DNA of 64,000 nt, taken from the NCBI GenBank assembly GCA_014529385.2, contig CM043971.1:96190382-96254381 (forward strand), given 5' to 3'. Source of the stretch: Adiantum capillus-veneris (taxonomy: Eukaryota > Streptophyta > Polypodiopsida > Polypodiales > Pteridaceae). Below, in pieces: positions 32,310 to 44,220 of this stretch. Within the stretch, counting starts at the first letter, position 1; each line of letters opens with the position of its first letter. The position numbers and the translations under genes are program-made. The notes under the pieces were generated by a model that searched no databases, was not told the origin of the DNA, and was given only the letters and a program-made list of their open reading frames with translations.

Positions 32310-32485
32310 TGGTAGCAACATGAACATAGTACTTAATTAACTTGGCATGAACAATACTTTTGCAAGCAAGAGAGAGTATTAGATAACATGACAATAGTTG
32401 AGGACCGGATTTACTTGGAGCTCGGTCCCCCCTCCAAAAGGCGTTTGTATTATAGATTCTCCCATCAAGAGAGACTTGGTACAAT
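32310..32485 (-). repeat. Fragment of the Chromo-D / element C LTR
   Basis: This is the same sequence and orientation as 58130-58305 in the Chromo-D LTR, and the reverse complement of about 39060-39235 in element C. Landmarks are the block with GGTCCCCCCTCCAAAAGGC and TATTATAGATTCTCCC. Both ends are truncated. Confidence 0.85.
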
Positions 32486-34170
32486 ACAATCCAAAAACAA
32501 AAAAATAATAGGGATTTTTTTAGCTCTTTTGGAAAAATAATGTTGCTTTCAAATGTGGTGATCGCAGGTAATGTCAATGTGGTAGTGGAAAAATACATTT
32601 TGGCCATTTCTACACCAAAAGTGACTAGAGATAATTCCATGAAAACAAGATGGAAGGTTAATTTGAGTAAGCAAGAAGGGAGATCGGAGCTACGAGCATA
32701 GTTGGAGGAGCAAGTGTCTGGAGACTTAGAGGACAAACTATAGCTAGGGATTTAATAATCACATGATCATGTTGCAAAGCGGGAAAGCAAAACACACCAA
32801 AACACAAACAAAATGCCTCTCTATAGCCCAAAATATACACAACATCCCAATCCACTAGATTTCACCTTCAAACACATCACAATTCATTAAGCAAGCAACA
32901 GTTTGCACACGAACACGACATGACTCACACACTCGCTGCTACACCACAAACCAACTCAATCACTCCACACTATTCAATTTGTTGCCTTCCACACACACAA
33001 CCTCTCTCTATCTCTCTTTGCACAACAGGATCTAGGGGGGGCACACTTGCCAACACACAACCGAAAACACACGCACACAAGCAAAGAAGAGAAGGGGGAA
33101 TAGGGAATCTACACAAAATAACGGCAATGATGGCTTCACCGAACTCCACATGCAACCGTATACATATTTGGTCCGAGCCGGCACACACTTTAGTGAGCAT
33201 CACACCTCGAACCTGAAGCCCTCCTGGCTCCGCACAAGCACCATGGCTCAATACCCTCCAATCGGTAAAACTTCATGGCCCAATCCGACCCAAACGGCAA
33301 AAGAAAAATAGCCTCCCCACACAACCGCGTAGCAAAAAACCTTTACAAAGTTGAAAGCATCCCTCTTATGGGAGTGGCTAAACCCAACCAAAAAGATAAA
33401 AAATATGTGTTACCTGCTCGTGCAGTCCATTTGGAGCTCCATTTAGCATTTTTTGCATTGCAGACACATGGCACTATCACATTTAGCATCCATTGCATGG
33501 TTTGGATAGTTGGACAACATTCCAATTCTAGCTACATGTGCAAGACCTCTTTGCCACCAACCTAGCTACATTCCATCTCTATCTCTCTTAGCTCTGCAGA
33601 TGAACCACCTCTTGGGCCCCCATCATTGTCACGGTGGCATGACACCCCTTATGGAAACCTCCCCCTCAATAAAAATAATGGCGCCCTTTTTGGGCCACGT
33701 GAGAACGTCCTTTGGCCATACTACCATGTCATCACTGCACAATGCCAACCAGGTCAACTGACACTGTTCATGACCACCAATGACAACCATCAACGATCGC
33801 CAATGCCACCGGCTCATGCCCGTGCAGTGCCATTAGCGTTGGCCACCATAGCCAACCACATAGTAGCTCTCCACTCTCTCTACTCGATGCTCAATAGGGG
33901 TTCCACTCCGGGCCTTATACTCCCCCACTCCCACTTAGGACATCACATACGAGACCATCTGCACTGCTACGTGTCATCCTCCTATCACCCCGGGCTCATA
34001 AGTCCCCAAGGCCTCCAAAAAATCTCATGAAAACTTCCAAAAAAAACCTTTTTTTTTTCCTCATGCTTTGACCTTCTACCATAAAGTGCCCAGAGCTCTT
34101 GTTGCCAAGATGTAAAGCACCATTTGGAGATCCGGTCCTCGACTCCATCTTGCACAAATTGCGATGCATT
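32486..34170. other. Unassigned sequence
   Basis: Several short open frames exist on both strands, but none shows a motif. The block at 32812-32880 resembles 49075-49140 (shared CAATCCACT and ATTCACCTT), so this is repetitive DNA of an unidentified family. A CA-rich stretch lies at 32980-33080. Confidence 0.45.
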
Positions 34171-34671
34171 CTAACATCCATATTCTCTCGAACCATGTGT
34201 GACAACCTCATCTAGTTTGATCATTATTAGGAGTGTAGCCACTTCAAGCACTTTGAGCTCATATCTCATGTACTCCTTGTATGAATCCTCTAGCATGTCT
34301 TCAATCCATCTCTTTAGCTCTTCTCTGGAATTTGTATGCTCTATTCCTTCTTCAAAGTTATGTAGATCTCCCCTGGATGATGTGCTTGGGATGTCCATTG
34401 GGGGTAAATTTGTACTCTCAAATTCTATCATATGATGTGTTTGAGAAATAGCCACAATAGCTTTTGATTTAATGCATTGATTTCCAAGGCTTTGGCTTGT
34501 AGCTCCCTCATGTGCATTTTTGCTTGACTTGTGAGATCTTCTTGTGCTTTGGCTAGCTGGTCCTTTAGCTCTTTGATTTTCTACTCCCTTTGAGAGTTGG
34601 TTGCCATCACACCATCCATGAGAAGCTGCTACGACAACTTCTTGTGTTCTTGTTATGAATGGTTGATGCAA
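34171..34671 (-). CDS. Unrecognised 166-codon ORF
   Basis: An open frame on the minus strand, Ser/His/Lys-rich in its first half and acidic with a possible amphipathic helix in the second (EELKRWIEDMLEDSYKEYMR). It ends just outside the LTR of element E. No family is recognised and no neighbour shares its frame. It may be a chance frame in repetitive DNA. Confidence 0.2.
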   Translation of the reverse strand: MHQPFITRTQEVVVAASHGWCDGNQLSKGVENQRAKGPASQSTRRSHKSSKNAHEGATSQSLGNQCIKSKAIVAISQTHHMIEFESTNLPPMDIPSTSSRGDLHNFEEGIEHTNSREELKRWIEDMLEDSYKEYMRYELKVLEVATLLIMIKLDEVVTHGSREYGC

Positions 34672-34689
34672 AGGTTGACACTAACATTT

Positions 34690-34940
34690 ATGGTCATGTG
34701 TGTGTGATGTAGCAGGTCAAGGCAGCTAAGTCATGGGTAAGTGGCTGACAGCAGCTAGCATGACATGGAATAATCCAATAAGACATAGGGTTTTTAGCTA
34801 GTTCATTAAAAGTTCCTTTATTCCCAAAGTGGAACGTAAATAGCCTCATTTATGAGCCAACCCTTTTCATCAATTAATATAAATACATGCCTAGAGGAAG
34901 CCAACTCACTCTATGCATGGGGGGGTGATTGCGCCCAATG

Positions 34941-35000
<60 letters not shown>

Positions 35001-35120
35001 TAGCATGCAGTCTTGATTACGTGCTATGGGAATAGTCAAGTATGCATGTTTGATGTTTTATGGTTTGTATTGTGTTATGTTGAGTAATTTGTAGGGCTCT
35101 TTGTGGCTTCATTTGTAGCA
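34690..35120 (+). repeat. 3' part of the LTR of element E
   Basis: The LTR end ...TTGTAGCA at 35120 is set by the primer site one base later. A TATA-like TATAAATAC lies at about 34879, followed by CTCACTCTATGCATGGGGG, then CT repeats (34941-34968) and GT repeats (34969-34999). The upstream LTR boundary is not resolved. A similar arrangement (TATAAATAAATATAGG, CTCACTCTTGCATGGGGG, CT tract) occurs at 56225-56418. Confidence 0.6.
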
Positions 35121-35121
35121 G

Positions 35122-35136
35122 TGGTATCAGAGCCTG
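35122..35136 (+). other. Primer-binding site of element E (initiator tRNA-Met)
   Basis: TGGTATCAGAGCCTG, a perfect 12-base match to the plant iMet primer site plus three bases. Confidence 0.92.
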
Positions 35137-36565
35137 CCAAATGCTCTTGGCAATATGAACATCACACCTAGAAAGAGAACCATGACAACAATCATACCTC
35201 AGAGCTAAGCTTTTTTTTGTAACTTTTATTTATTTTTTTACTATGATTTTGTTGGTCAAATTCACAGTTTGTGTTTTCTTCTTAGTTTGATCTATATGTA
35301 GTTTAGTTAAGCAAGACCACCTCAATCCATAGATTAATTTGCACTTGTCAAGGATAGTTTAACAAGGGTCTGCAAAAGATTGCTTGTCTCCTTGCTTGAT
35401 GTTTGTGGGAACAACCTCAAGGCCTTTGCTTTAAAAAAAATTATTGTCTGTTATTTAATTATGGGCAAAACTGCCTCTATCACCAGTAAATTGGCAACTA
35501 CTAGCGGCGAGAGCACAACGTGCAACCAGGGGCCTACCACTAATACCTTCACGGGAATCGAAGCAGGCCATGACAAACGTATGCGGAGTAGCGACTTGCC
35601 TTAGCTGTATTACCTACTACCATTTAGCTGTTCGGCCTGCAACGAGCACCACCATCCTTGTGTCATGCAATGTCGGCCACTCTTGTTGTCCTACCTACTT
35701 TTCCCCAAGCTGTCATGCAAATCACTTTATCTTCGCACATTGCCCAATTGACAAGCCCTTATAAAATGGTTAATGACACATCTTGGCGGCTTGTTTCTAT
35801 GTGTAATTCATAGACGAGGGCGAGATAAATCCACCGCATGCCCGCATCACATCTAATCTCATCCCTTGTCCCTTAGCCACTTCTACTTGCACTGCTGACT
35901 TGCATGCCTTGCACTCAACTAGACTGGTCTACCCACCACATTGCATGATTTTTTTGGTTGATGGAGGGGCTACTGCAACTTCAAAAGATGGTGGAGTTTT
36001 TCTTTGGCAGGACCTTCCCAACTCTTTCGGGCAACCTCCACCAGGAGTCGCATTGTTTGTGATGTAGCCGTTTTTCCCCAATTCATCAACTCGCTGCCCA
36101 CCCACACACAAAGCTTCATGCTCTCCCACACATTTACACAAAAAAAACCTGAAGTGTCCTTACACACGCACACTCCTCTCGTGTGCTTGGCCCTCTATAC
36201 ACACAGAGGGGCTCCTCTTGGGGCTCCTACACACACACACCACATAATTCACGCTGCCTATACACACCCACACTTACATTTCATATGATTACTCACTTTT
36301 TCTTACCCATTCTCACCCCTCAAAGCTAATTGATGAAAATTGAAGAAGAAATGAGATGCATCAAAGCTAATCCATGCACATTCGGAAGACGAAGCAAGAT
36401 GCATCGCAGCTAATCGATGCAAATTGAAGATGGAGCCAGGTCCCTCGAAACTAATCGCCACAAATTCAAGCAAAAGCAACCTGCTTTAAAACTAATCGAT
36501 TAGACTAGCCTCGCATACAACTAAGGTACCGTGCATACCATCATGCCCTTTTGAATTGTTGCATC
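35137..36565. other. Leader of element E, no gene seen
   Basis: A long untranslated leader with CA-rich simple sequence at 36100-36280 and scattered open frames without motifs (for example 35380-35604). The repeated AAGCTAATCGATGCA-like phrase occurs three or four times at 36320-36500. Confidence 0.5.
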
Positions 36566-37190
36566 ATGCCGAACGACGCTGCTCTTCTTCTTGATCCACT
36601 TCGTATGGAGCAACAGATCGAGCTTCTACAACAAGACGTCCAAGAGTTCCAACACCAACTTGCAAAACATGAAAAACATGATCGAGACGTAGAAATTAGT
36701 GATGAGTGACTTGCAAAGATTCTCAAGGCCACTTTTGACAACTTAGCGAACCGTAAAGACCAAAAAATCAATTGTCATGCCTTTACTTTCTCCTGCTATG
36801 ATGGCTGCAAAATTGGTAACGTAGTCCTTTCTTGGCTTAGCCAATTTGATGATTACATTTCTTATGAATCCTTTTTTGAGAAGCACAAGATCAAGCGTGC
36901 CATGAACCACATGACCGGCAAGACATCGCTCTAGTGGAAAGTCACACGCAATAGCGCACAACGCCCAACCACTTGGCAAGAATTTCAAGACCAAATCAAG
37001 CACAACTTTCTCCCACCCCAATTCAACTTATAGGCTCAACGTGCTTGGTTTGCTTTCTCTTGGATAGAAGGTGAGATAGTGAGATGATACACTGACAGAT
37101 TTTGGCAACACCTACTGCTCCGGTGCATGATGGAGGATGTTCCCGAAGATACAAACTTCAACACGGTATTCAAGCCAAGGTCCATTCTTT
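36566..37190 (+). pseudogene. gag: gag of element E, broken
   Basis: From ATG 36566 one frame encodes a coiled-coil N-terminus (MEQQIELLQQDVQEFQHQLA), then a Gag capsid domain: NVVLSWLSQFDDYI, KIKRAMNHMTGKTSL, TTWQEFQDQIKHNFLPPQFN and AQRAWFAFSWIEGEIV. It is stopped by TGA near 36707, TAG near 36932, TAG near 37031 and TGA near 37084. Most of these look like C-to-T changes. The continuation is Pro/His/Thr-rich to about 37700. The element is then truncated by the LTR of element C. No pol remains. Confidence 0.72.
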
Positions 37191-37746
37191 GAAGCTAGCT
37201 TCTCTCTACGAGGCAATTTCTTATGCACATGATGCTAAAAAGGAGATCAACTCAATCGCGCATATGCTACAAGTTAATCCACCGTGGCATCAACAACCTC
37301 TTTTCAACATTTTTTTGCGCTACAACAATAATCGTAGGTATAACCCAATAATTATCGGACATCGCATACTTGCAATTTCACACATGCAGGTGCTTTGACT
37401 GCTCCACTAATGCACCACCTCCATGCACTATCTTTAACTTTGGTCTGCAACGCTCTACATTTGGGCAAACACCTCACAATTTTGCACCCACACCAACTGC
37501 ACCCACCACTCACCTCCCACAAACAATCGTCCTCACATAGTGTGTCATTGTTGTCACAGGATTATCCATGTCATTGCCAATTTACCTCTCAACTTCCAAC
37601 ACCCCAATCATGTGGCCCAACTTCATCATCCCAACACGCATATGGAACTTTACAATGACAGGAGCAACAATCCTCCACTTGCCGATCTAAACTATGCGGA
37701 CGCAACAGGTACACCTATTACTATACACTCTTTGTTGTGCATGTTC

Positions 37747-39346
37747 CCAAATGATTTTCTCATATTGAGCTTATCATTTAATGTGGGAGAATAAATGGGA
37801 ACAAGAGTTAGAATATAAACATGCGCTTTTAGATTTATCTCAGCAGTGAACCAAAGGCAATGGGTCCAAATTGGAGATATTCTAGCAAAGAGCAATGCCA
37901 GCTAATGGAGCTTAAAAAACCTTAGGGTTAGCTTCATTAAAGACCTCCAAAGGTTAATGTTAAAAGTCCTTAGACCTAGGACCTTAGTGAAGCTAGGGAT
38001 GAGCTTGAGGTGGGAACCCGGCCCAAGCTTCAAATGCTTGTTATGCTTGCTAACTAAGGTGCTTGAGGTGCTTGTCCTGCTTGCTGACTAAGGTGCTTGA
38101 GGTTCTTGTCGTGCTTGCTGACTAAGGTGCTTGAGGTTCTTATCGTGCTTGTTGACTAAGGTTCTTGAGGTGTTTTTTGCGCTTGCTGACTAAGGTGCTT
38201 GAGGTACTTGCCATGCTTATGGGACTAGGGGCTTGAGGAGTTTGAAGTCAACAAGGTCCTACAAAGAGGGGGGTGAGCCTACAAGCTAGGGGCATGAGAG
38301 AGCACATACACACTCACTCAAGGCAAGCCCAAGCCACAAGAGGAAATAAGGACACATGTCAAGTTCCTCCCTATGTTTCCCTCATGAGTTTTTGAATCCT
38401 ATTGGCTAGGTGTGAAAGGGGGGTCCAATGATCATTTAGTTTAATTAAACAATTATCTAGGTATTATCAAGCCCTATCTCTCAAAGGGGTAAGGAGGACA
38501 CTTGTCCACCAAAGACTACCCATGTTGCTTGAGATGCATTGTGCATGTGATTGCTTAGAGGGGCCCAATGAGCTTCAAGCTTGAGCTACAAGGAGGGGTC
38601 GACCAAAGCAAGCAAGGGGGGTGCTTGGGGGGTATACTCCCTCTCCACACACTCACTTTCTCCCATTTTGACTTTGTGAAAGTGCAAGAGTTCATCTCCT
38701 TCTCCAAGCTTGAGCAGTTGAGAGCCTACACCAACACTCTTGCTTATGGAATGAAAATCCAACTAAGAGCCATGCTTCAATGTTATGCTTTCCATCTTCT
38801 TCATCTCCATTACTATGCTATGCTAAGCTCTATGAGTAATGTATGAGAGGACACTACTTCTTTCTCATATGTTACTTCTTCTTCCTCTTCCATTCCCTCA
38901 CTCCCTGCTAGCTCTCTCCACCTTGAGGTGTTTGAGGTCTTGCGATTGAGGACAAGGACAAGGACAAGTTAATTCTTTGGTAAGATAGTTAAGGGCATGA
39001 ACTTGGTTCATGAAGATGTCCACCTTCATTGCACCAATGAGGTCTCAAGGAACACAAATCTTGTATTGTATTAAGTCTCTCTACATGGAAGAATCTATAA
39101 TACAAAAGCCTTTTGGAGGGGGGACCGGCTCCAAGTAAATTAGATCCTCAACTGTTGTCAAATTTTTCTATCTCTCACTCTCTTTTACAAGTATCGTTCA
39201 TGCCAAGCTAATTAGGTGTAATGTTAATTTTGCTACTTTCAATCAAGTACTCTTCTTATGCTCATTAAAGAACCCTCTTAAAGGAAATGTTCACTATGGT
39301 TATGCAAATTCTACTACTATCCATATCATAGTCATATTCCATTACA
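37747..39346 (+). repeat. 5' LTR of element C (same family as Chromo-D LTR)
   Basis: This is the reverse complement of 58025-59643 at high identity over its whole length. It lacks about the first 19 bp, so the left boundary is a truncation. It ends CATTACA at 39346, one base before the primer site, which fixes it as a 5' LTR on the + strand. It contains a minisatellite at 38039-38222. Confidence 0.9.
38039..38222 (+). repeat. 33-34 bp minisatellite in the element C LTR, about five copies
   Basis: Units of the form TGCTTGCTGACTAAGGTGCT then TGAGGTGCTTGTCG recur with substitutions. The same minisatellite occurs in the Chromo-D LTR at about 59150-59335 in reverse orientation. Confidence 0.88.
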
Positions 39347-39347
39347 T

Positions 39348-39365
39348 TGGTATTAGAGCTATTGG
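39348..39365 (+). other. Primer-binding site of element C
   Basis: TGGTATTAGAGCTATTGG matches the iMet site TGGTATCAGAGC with one change (C to T). Confidence 0.82.
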
Positions 39366-39755
39366 TTTCTTTTTTCTTGCTTAAGAAGAGAGGTCTTTAA
39401 GTTGTTCACTATGAAAGGTTGCACATGTTCATTGCAAGAGGGTAAGTGGGACAGGGATCTGTTACCTTGGTTGAAAAGGACTTAGTTTGAGGTACACATT
39501 GGGAACTATAGACTTAATAATGGAGTCTTTTGGGGCTTTCCTTTGTCTTAACCATTATTGAGCTACTAGCAAGCTCAGCAGGAACCATAATCAACCGAGC
39601 AATGTTAGACCCTCTCCACTACTCTTTGCAATCAACAGCCTCTAAACCATGGGTGTGGCTGCATGAGAGCTAATTTTCAAAGGTAAAGAAGGGTAGCAAC
39701 TAAGGTTTTTGAGGGTACCAAAGCACAAAGTATCATATACATAAGTTTAGCTAGC

Positions 39756-40250
39756 ATGGCTGACAATAATAAAGAGAGTAGACTGAATATTGAAAACTTT
39801 GATTTTACATGTGAAGGTGAAATTGATGATGCCCCAATGTTTGCGAACTATCTTGTTACTAGGTTACAACAAGCTATGGGCAATCCTGCCTTGCAAGCCG
39901 AAGTTACTCAACAACTTTGTGCTTATGGGATTTCCCTACCTCTCCAAGAAGAGAGAGAGAGAGAGCTTAGGAAGCCTCTTGTTGAGACTTCCAAAAGAAT
40001 ACTCTCTTTGACAAGAGAAGAGAACGAGCCCAATGAACGAGAAAGAAGTGAATATCAATTCCTCTGAAGATGTGGGTCCATGAAGATGGCGGACTCGACG
40101 ATCCCCAACTCCTCCCAAGAGGAAAAGATCATCCTATAGTCCTTCTCCTCATCACTCTGAAAAGGAAGAGAGGAAAAAAGGAGAGCAAAAGGCGAGAAAG
40201 AGGTCACCGTCTTCTCCTTCTTCATCATCTTCCTCCTCTTCCGACAAAAG
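39756..40250 (+). pseudogene. Start of gag-like ORF of element C, truncated
   Basis: An ATG at 39756 opens a 103-codon frame about 400 bp after the primer site. The product is acidic and hydrophilic (NIENFDFTCEGEIDDAPMFA, LQEERERELRKPL). It then continues out of frame into a Ser/Arg/Lys-rich stretch to about 40250, where a minus-strand copia fragment begins. Position and composition suggest the N-terminus of Gag; no capsid motif or zinc knuckle survives. Confidence 0.5.
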
Positions 40251-40254
40251 TAGC

Positions 40255-41515
40255 GGCTCAGCCAAAGCATAGCAATCTGATGCATAAGATGCATGGCGAG
40301 AGCCTGAACGAGTACGACTAGACAAAGGTGCATCCAATTTACTGTCATGCAAAGTGTGCACTAGCCATTTTGGCATACCTCTAGCCTGCTCATTTTCAGC
40401 CCTTTCCTCATCAAGTACATCATGTAAATCTGCATCAGTAATAGGCTGATCTGTAACATTTTCAGAAACCCCCATAGGCTATACATTTGCCTCATTGAAA
40501 ATTACATTCATATTTCCACCACTGAAAAGAGGCAACAAAGTGTCATAAATGTCCTGTGAGCTTACATTACTGTCTCTAGTACATGACAGCAAGGGCTGAA
40601 CAGAATCTTCCACAAACACTACATCCCGTGAAACCAGAATACGTTTTGTTTGCGGATGATACAACGTGTAATCTTTGCTTTCAGCACTATAACCAACAAA
40701 AATACATTTGACAGCCTTATCATCCAATTTTCTGCGTTGTGTTTGTGGCACCAAAGCATATGCCAAACAACCAAAACACGCATGTGCTCAATAGAAGGCT
40801 TTCTATCATGCCATGCTTCATATGGAGTAATAGATTGCAAAGCTTTGGTAGGACACCTGTTAAGTACATAAGTGGCACACGTGATGGCCTCAAGCCAAAA
40901 AGAATGCGGCAAAGCTTGACTTTTGACCATACATCTTGCCATTTTTGTAAGTGACTTGTTTTTCCTCTCAGCAACACCATTTTTCTGAGGTGTATAAGGC
41001 ACTGTACATTGGTGTTTTATCCCACGACTAGCCAGAAATGCATTAAATTCATGAGACATATACTCCCCCCTCGATCGGAACGGAGGGTGCCCATAGTACA
41101 TTTTGAGACATTTCTAGCATAGCCAGAAATTGTTTGAAGCACATAAAAACTTTGGACTTTGCTTTAAGCAGAAATACCCATGCATGCCTGGAGTAATCAT
41201 CAATGAAATTCATGAAGTACAGGTAATTTCCCAAGGACGGAGTTTACATGGGCCCACAAACATCACTATGCACAAGCTGCAACCTGCATGTGGCCCGAAC
41301 TGAACCATCCTTTGGAAACTTAGAACTCTGCATCTTACCCAAAATGCAGCCTTCACAAACATGTTTGACATGTGCTTCAAGAGGCGACAAAGAAGCAACC
41401 ATATCAGATTTCTGCAAACGCAGCAAACTCGTAAAATTCAGATGACCAAAACATGCATGCCAAATTTTTGCATCTGAAATAGTCCTTGAATCTGCAACAC
41501 ATCCTGTCATGTGTC
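40255..41515 (-). pseudogene. Ty1/copia integrase fragment (Copia-F)
   Basis: In minus order it has the GAG-pre-integrase finger (IWHACFGHLNFTSLLRL, then HVCEGCILGKMQ, 41460-41320), the integrase core with Asp in MNFIDDYSRHAWVFLL and Glu in YTPQKNGVAERKN, the copia C-terminal IFVGYSAESKDYTLYHP (about 40700), and an acidic linker that leads to RT. A frameshift at a C run (41065-41070) disrupts the second catalytic Asp region. Both ends are truncated, at element C on the left and at simple sequence on the right. No RT or LTR remains. Confidence 0.88.
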
Positions 41516-41549
41516 CATTATTCCCTTTGTGTAAAGAGAGAGCTTGGAA

Positions 41550-41571
41550 GTGTGTGTGTGTGTGTGTGTGT
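41550..41571. repeat. (GT)n microsatellite
   Basis: About 22 bp of GT repeat next to the truncated copia end. Confidence 0.9.
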
Positions 41572-42187
41572 TCCTCTCTCTTTTCCTACCTTTAGGGCTC
41601 GCCTCCTCCTTCCTAGGGATGTGGGAAGACTTTTTAGTCTTCCCATAACCATCCAATTTTCCCACTTTTGGCCAATAGACTTTTTATTAATTTTTGGAAC
41701 CTTAGCCTATGGAAGTCTTAATGGAGCTAAATCTTAGGTGTTTTAAGATCCATTGATGCACATTTCTCTTTTGCAGATTTTCCCCCTTTGAATCCCTATT
41801 TTCCCTCCTTTGGATCCCTGTTGAGACTGGTCTTGTAGCCTTACCAATATTCTAGCTTTTACTCCCCGGGTACCTCCTCATATTAAATGATCAATTTAAC
41901 ATGAGAAAATCATTTGGGAGAATTAGATATTAGTTTTTATGACAGAGCATGCTGGGTGTATCCTACAATCAATACATTCCAAGTGGCCTTCTCTCATGTC
42001 AACCATGATCTCCATCATCATGTTTCTTGTCTATTGCGATCTCCATGATCATCTCTCATCTCTTAATTCTATGCGGTGCTAGAGCTCCCTTTTCTATAGC
42101 CATGTTGGGCATATCCTTCAAGGCGCTGTTTACTCCAGAAAAATGGCAAGCATATCCTACCATCTGTGTTCTCCACATCCATGTTGG
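41572..42187. other. Repetitive spacer with LTR terminus and shared phrases
   Basis: Positions 41865-41944 are the first 80 bp of the Chromo-D/C LTR family in minus orientation, ending TTTATGACA. After it, CCATGTTGGGCATATCC-type phrases recur at about 42100 and 42182 and again near 49405. A direct repeat ATCCTACAATCAATAC occurs at about 41959 and 42192. No gene is seen. Confidence 0.6.
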
Positions 42188-43316
42188 TCATATCCTACAA
42201 TCAATACTATAGCGCAAATGTTCCCTTGACAAATTTTCCAACCCATAAGTGCCATTAGGAAATACATGCTTCACTCTGTATGGACCCAACCATTTGTCCC
42301 TCAACTTATTTTGAAAAGTAAAATCTAATCGAGAATCATACTTCATCACCAAATCTCCCTCTTTGATCTCTTTCTCTGGCAGCCTCTTATTCATTTTCTC
42401 CATCCTTGTCTCTGCTTGTTGAAGATAATAGTCACTGGCTTTCTCTCTATTCATTTGCAACAACTCTAGAGAAAGAATTCTTTCTTGCAGCTTGTCATTA
42501 TGTGCACCTTGCATTCTGCACAACAACTTCAAGGCATCCAACTGCTCATGTATGGGCATAAGAGCTTCCTTTCCATAAACAAACTCATATGGTGTAAACT
42601 GTGTCGACACTCTATATGCAGTTCTATAAGCCCACAAACACTTTTCCAAGTCCAAGTCCCACTCTTTAGGATGCTCTCTAGCATACTTTGATAGCATCTT
42701 CACAATTTGACCATTGCAGTTTTTAGTCAACCCATTGCATTGTGGGTAGTAAGGAGAAGAATGCCTATGCTGAATTTTCAATTTCTCCATGAGAGCAGCA
42801 ACAAGTTTTCCCCTAAATGATCAGAAATGATAACCATAGGAGCTCCAAACGTACAACACACCTGTTCATACAAAAAAGAGGCCACTCTTCGCGTTGTTAC
42901 ATCTTTTACCGCTCTTGCCTCCACCCATTTTGTCAAATAGTTCATAGCCACAAGGATATACCTTTTGCCATTGTTGGTTCTTGGCATTGGACCTACAACA
43001 TCCACTCCCCATTTTGCAAAATAGTTCATAGCCACAAGGATATACCTTTTGCCATTGTTGGTTCTTGGCATTGGACCTACAACATCCACTCCCCATCAAA
43101 AGACATTATAGCTTTTTGAGGCTCAGCCAAAAGCTTTTGATTTGCAAACACTTGGCATTCATGGCATGACTTGCACCAAAAATAAGCATCTCTCATCATA
43201 GAGGGCCAATAGTAACCTGCTCTCAAAGTATGAAAGACAATCTGATCCTTGCCTTGATGGCCTGTTTCTTCATGGCAGTGCTCCAAAATCAAGCCTATTT
43301 CTTCTTTGTATGGCAC
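42188..43316 (-). pseudogene. Integrase of Tat-B, with internal duplication and lost catalytic Glu
   Basis: The HHCC finger is complete (LILEHCHEETGHQGKDQ then CKSCHECQVF, 43290-43140). The core starts WGVDVVGPMPRTNNGKRYIL, and this first-Asp block is present twice because of an 84-bp tandem duplication. The second Asp is in VIISDHLGENL. The third catalytic Glu should lie in the block HSSPYYPQCNGLTKNCNG, but Lys-Asn stands where related elements have Glu. The tail has EGDLVMKYDSRLDFTF and WLGPYRVKHVFPNGTYGL. A frameshift lies near 42790. The protein would be inactive. Confidence 0.9.
42930..43097 (-). repeat. 84-bp in-frame tandem duplication in the Tat-B integrase
   Basis: The phrase ATAGTTCATAGCCACAAGG begins at 42937 and again at 43021, a period of 84 bp (28 codons). 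The two copies differ at only a few bases. It repeats the integrase segment that holds the first catalytic Asp. Confidence 0.93.
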
Positions 43317-44220
43317 TTCTCAAAATGCTATCCTTGCCATAAATCATGAGATCCTCACCTACCAATGTGTAGTTTTTTGCTTTTGCAACTATTCTCTTAT
43401 GCCAAACCTTTGACACGCCCTCTGGAAAGTTCCCTTTACCAAGAAATACTTCTATATCTCGCAATGATTCCCTTCCTACATACAAGTCTTCCTTGGCCTT
43501 TAAAGGAGCTACCAAGGCATCCAACTTTTCCCTAGCCAACTCATCAACTTCTTTATTCTGCTGACGAGAAACATTCTTAAACTGTATCTTCTCAAACTCA
43601 TGCAAAAGCTTCTTGATGCCATAGAACCACTTCTTCAAATTGTCTTTCTTAACATTTCACAAACCAAGCAATTGATTCATGACTAGCAACACATCCCCTT
43701 TTGCAATGACCCTCTTCAATCCAAACTCAACACACTGCTTCAACCCAAGGAACAGTGTGAGATACTCGGCCTCATTGTTGCTTTCTACTTCATCAAGATT
43801 GTAAGATCTAGAAAAGATTACAGTGCCTTTTGGGTTCTTAAAGACTACCCCACTACTTGCCTTTTGAAGAACTTTCCTGTATGCACCATCAAACATCATT
43901 GTATATGCATTCATAATATCTACTTCCTCTTCATGATCATCCTTGTCAACCCTTGCGTAAGATGGAAGCTCCCCTCCCTTATGTACCACTATGTCCGCCA
44001 AGTGAGCTTTAACAGAATGATCCACTTTAAACTCAAACTCATACTCTTGAAGCTCCAAACTCCACTTTAAGATGCACTTGCTAGGCTTCAAATGTTGTAC
44101 TACATCCGGCAAAAGATTTGGTGTGGTGAGCACATAGAACTTTGGGGCAACAGATAGGTTTTGAACTTGCGACAAGCAAGAACCAAGGCAAAGATCCACT
44201 GTTCCATTTCTGTGTAGCAC
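43270..44220 (-). pseudogene. RNase H and archaeal-type RNase H of Tat-B
   Basis: The end of the first RNase H (KFYVLTTPNLLPDV, then CILKWSLELQEYEFEFKVDH) leads to the second one. The aRNH catalytic blocks are all visible: MMFDGAYRK, SNNEAEYLTLFLGLKQ, IAKGDVLLVMNQL, and NKEVDELARE with Asp present. A stop near 43657 separates two open stretches. The tail towards integrase is Lys-rich. Four acidic residues are retained here, unlike in Tat-G. Confidence 0.88.

Noticed and set aside
32920-34030. Several 80-130 codon + strand frames that could be host genes
   Set aside because: They have no start context, splice sites or motifs, overlap in several frames and lie in CA/CT-rich repetitive DNA.
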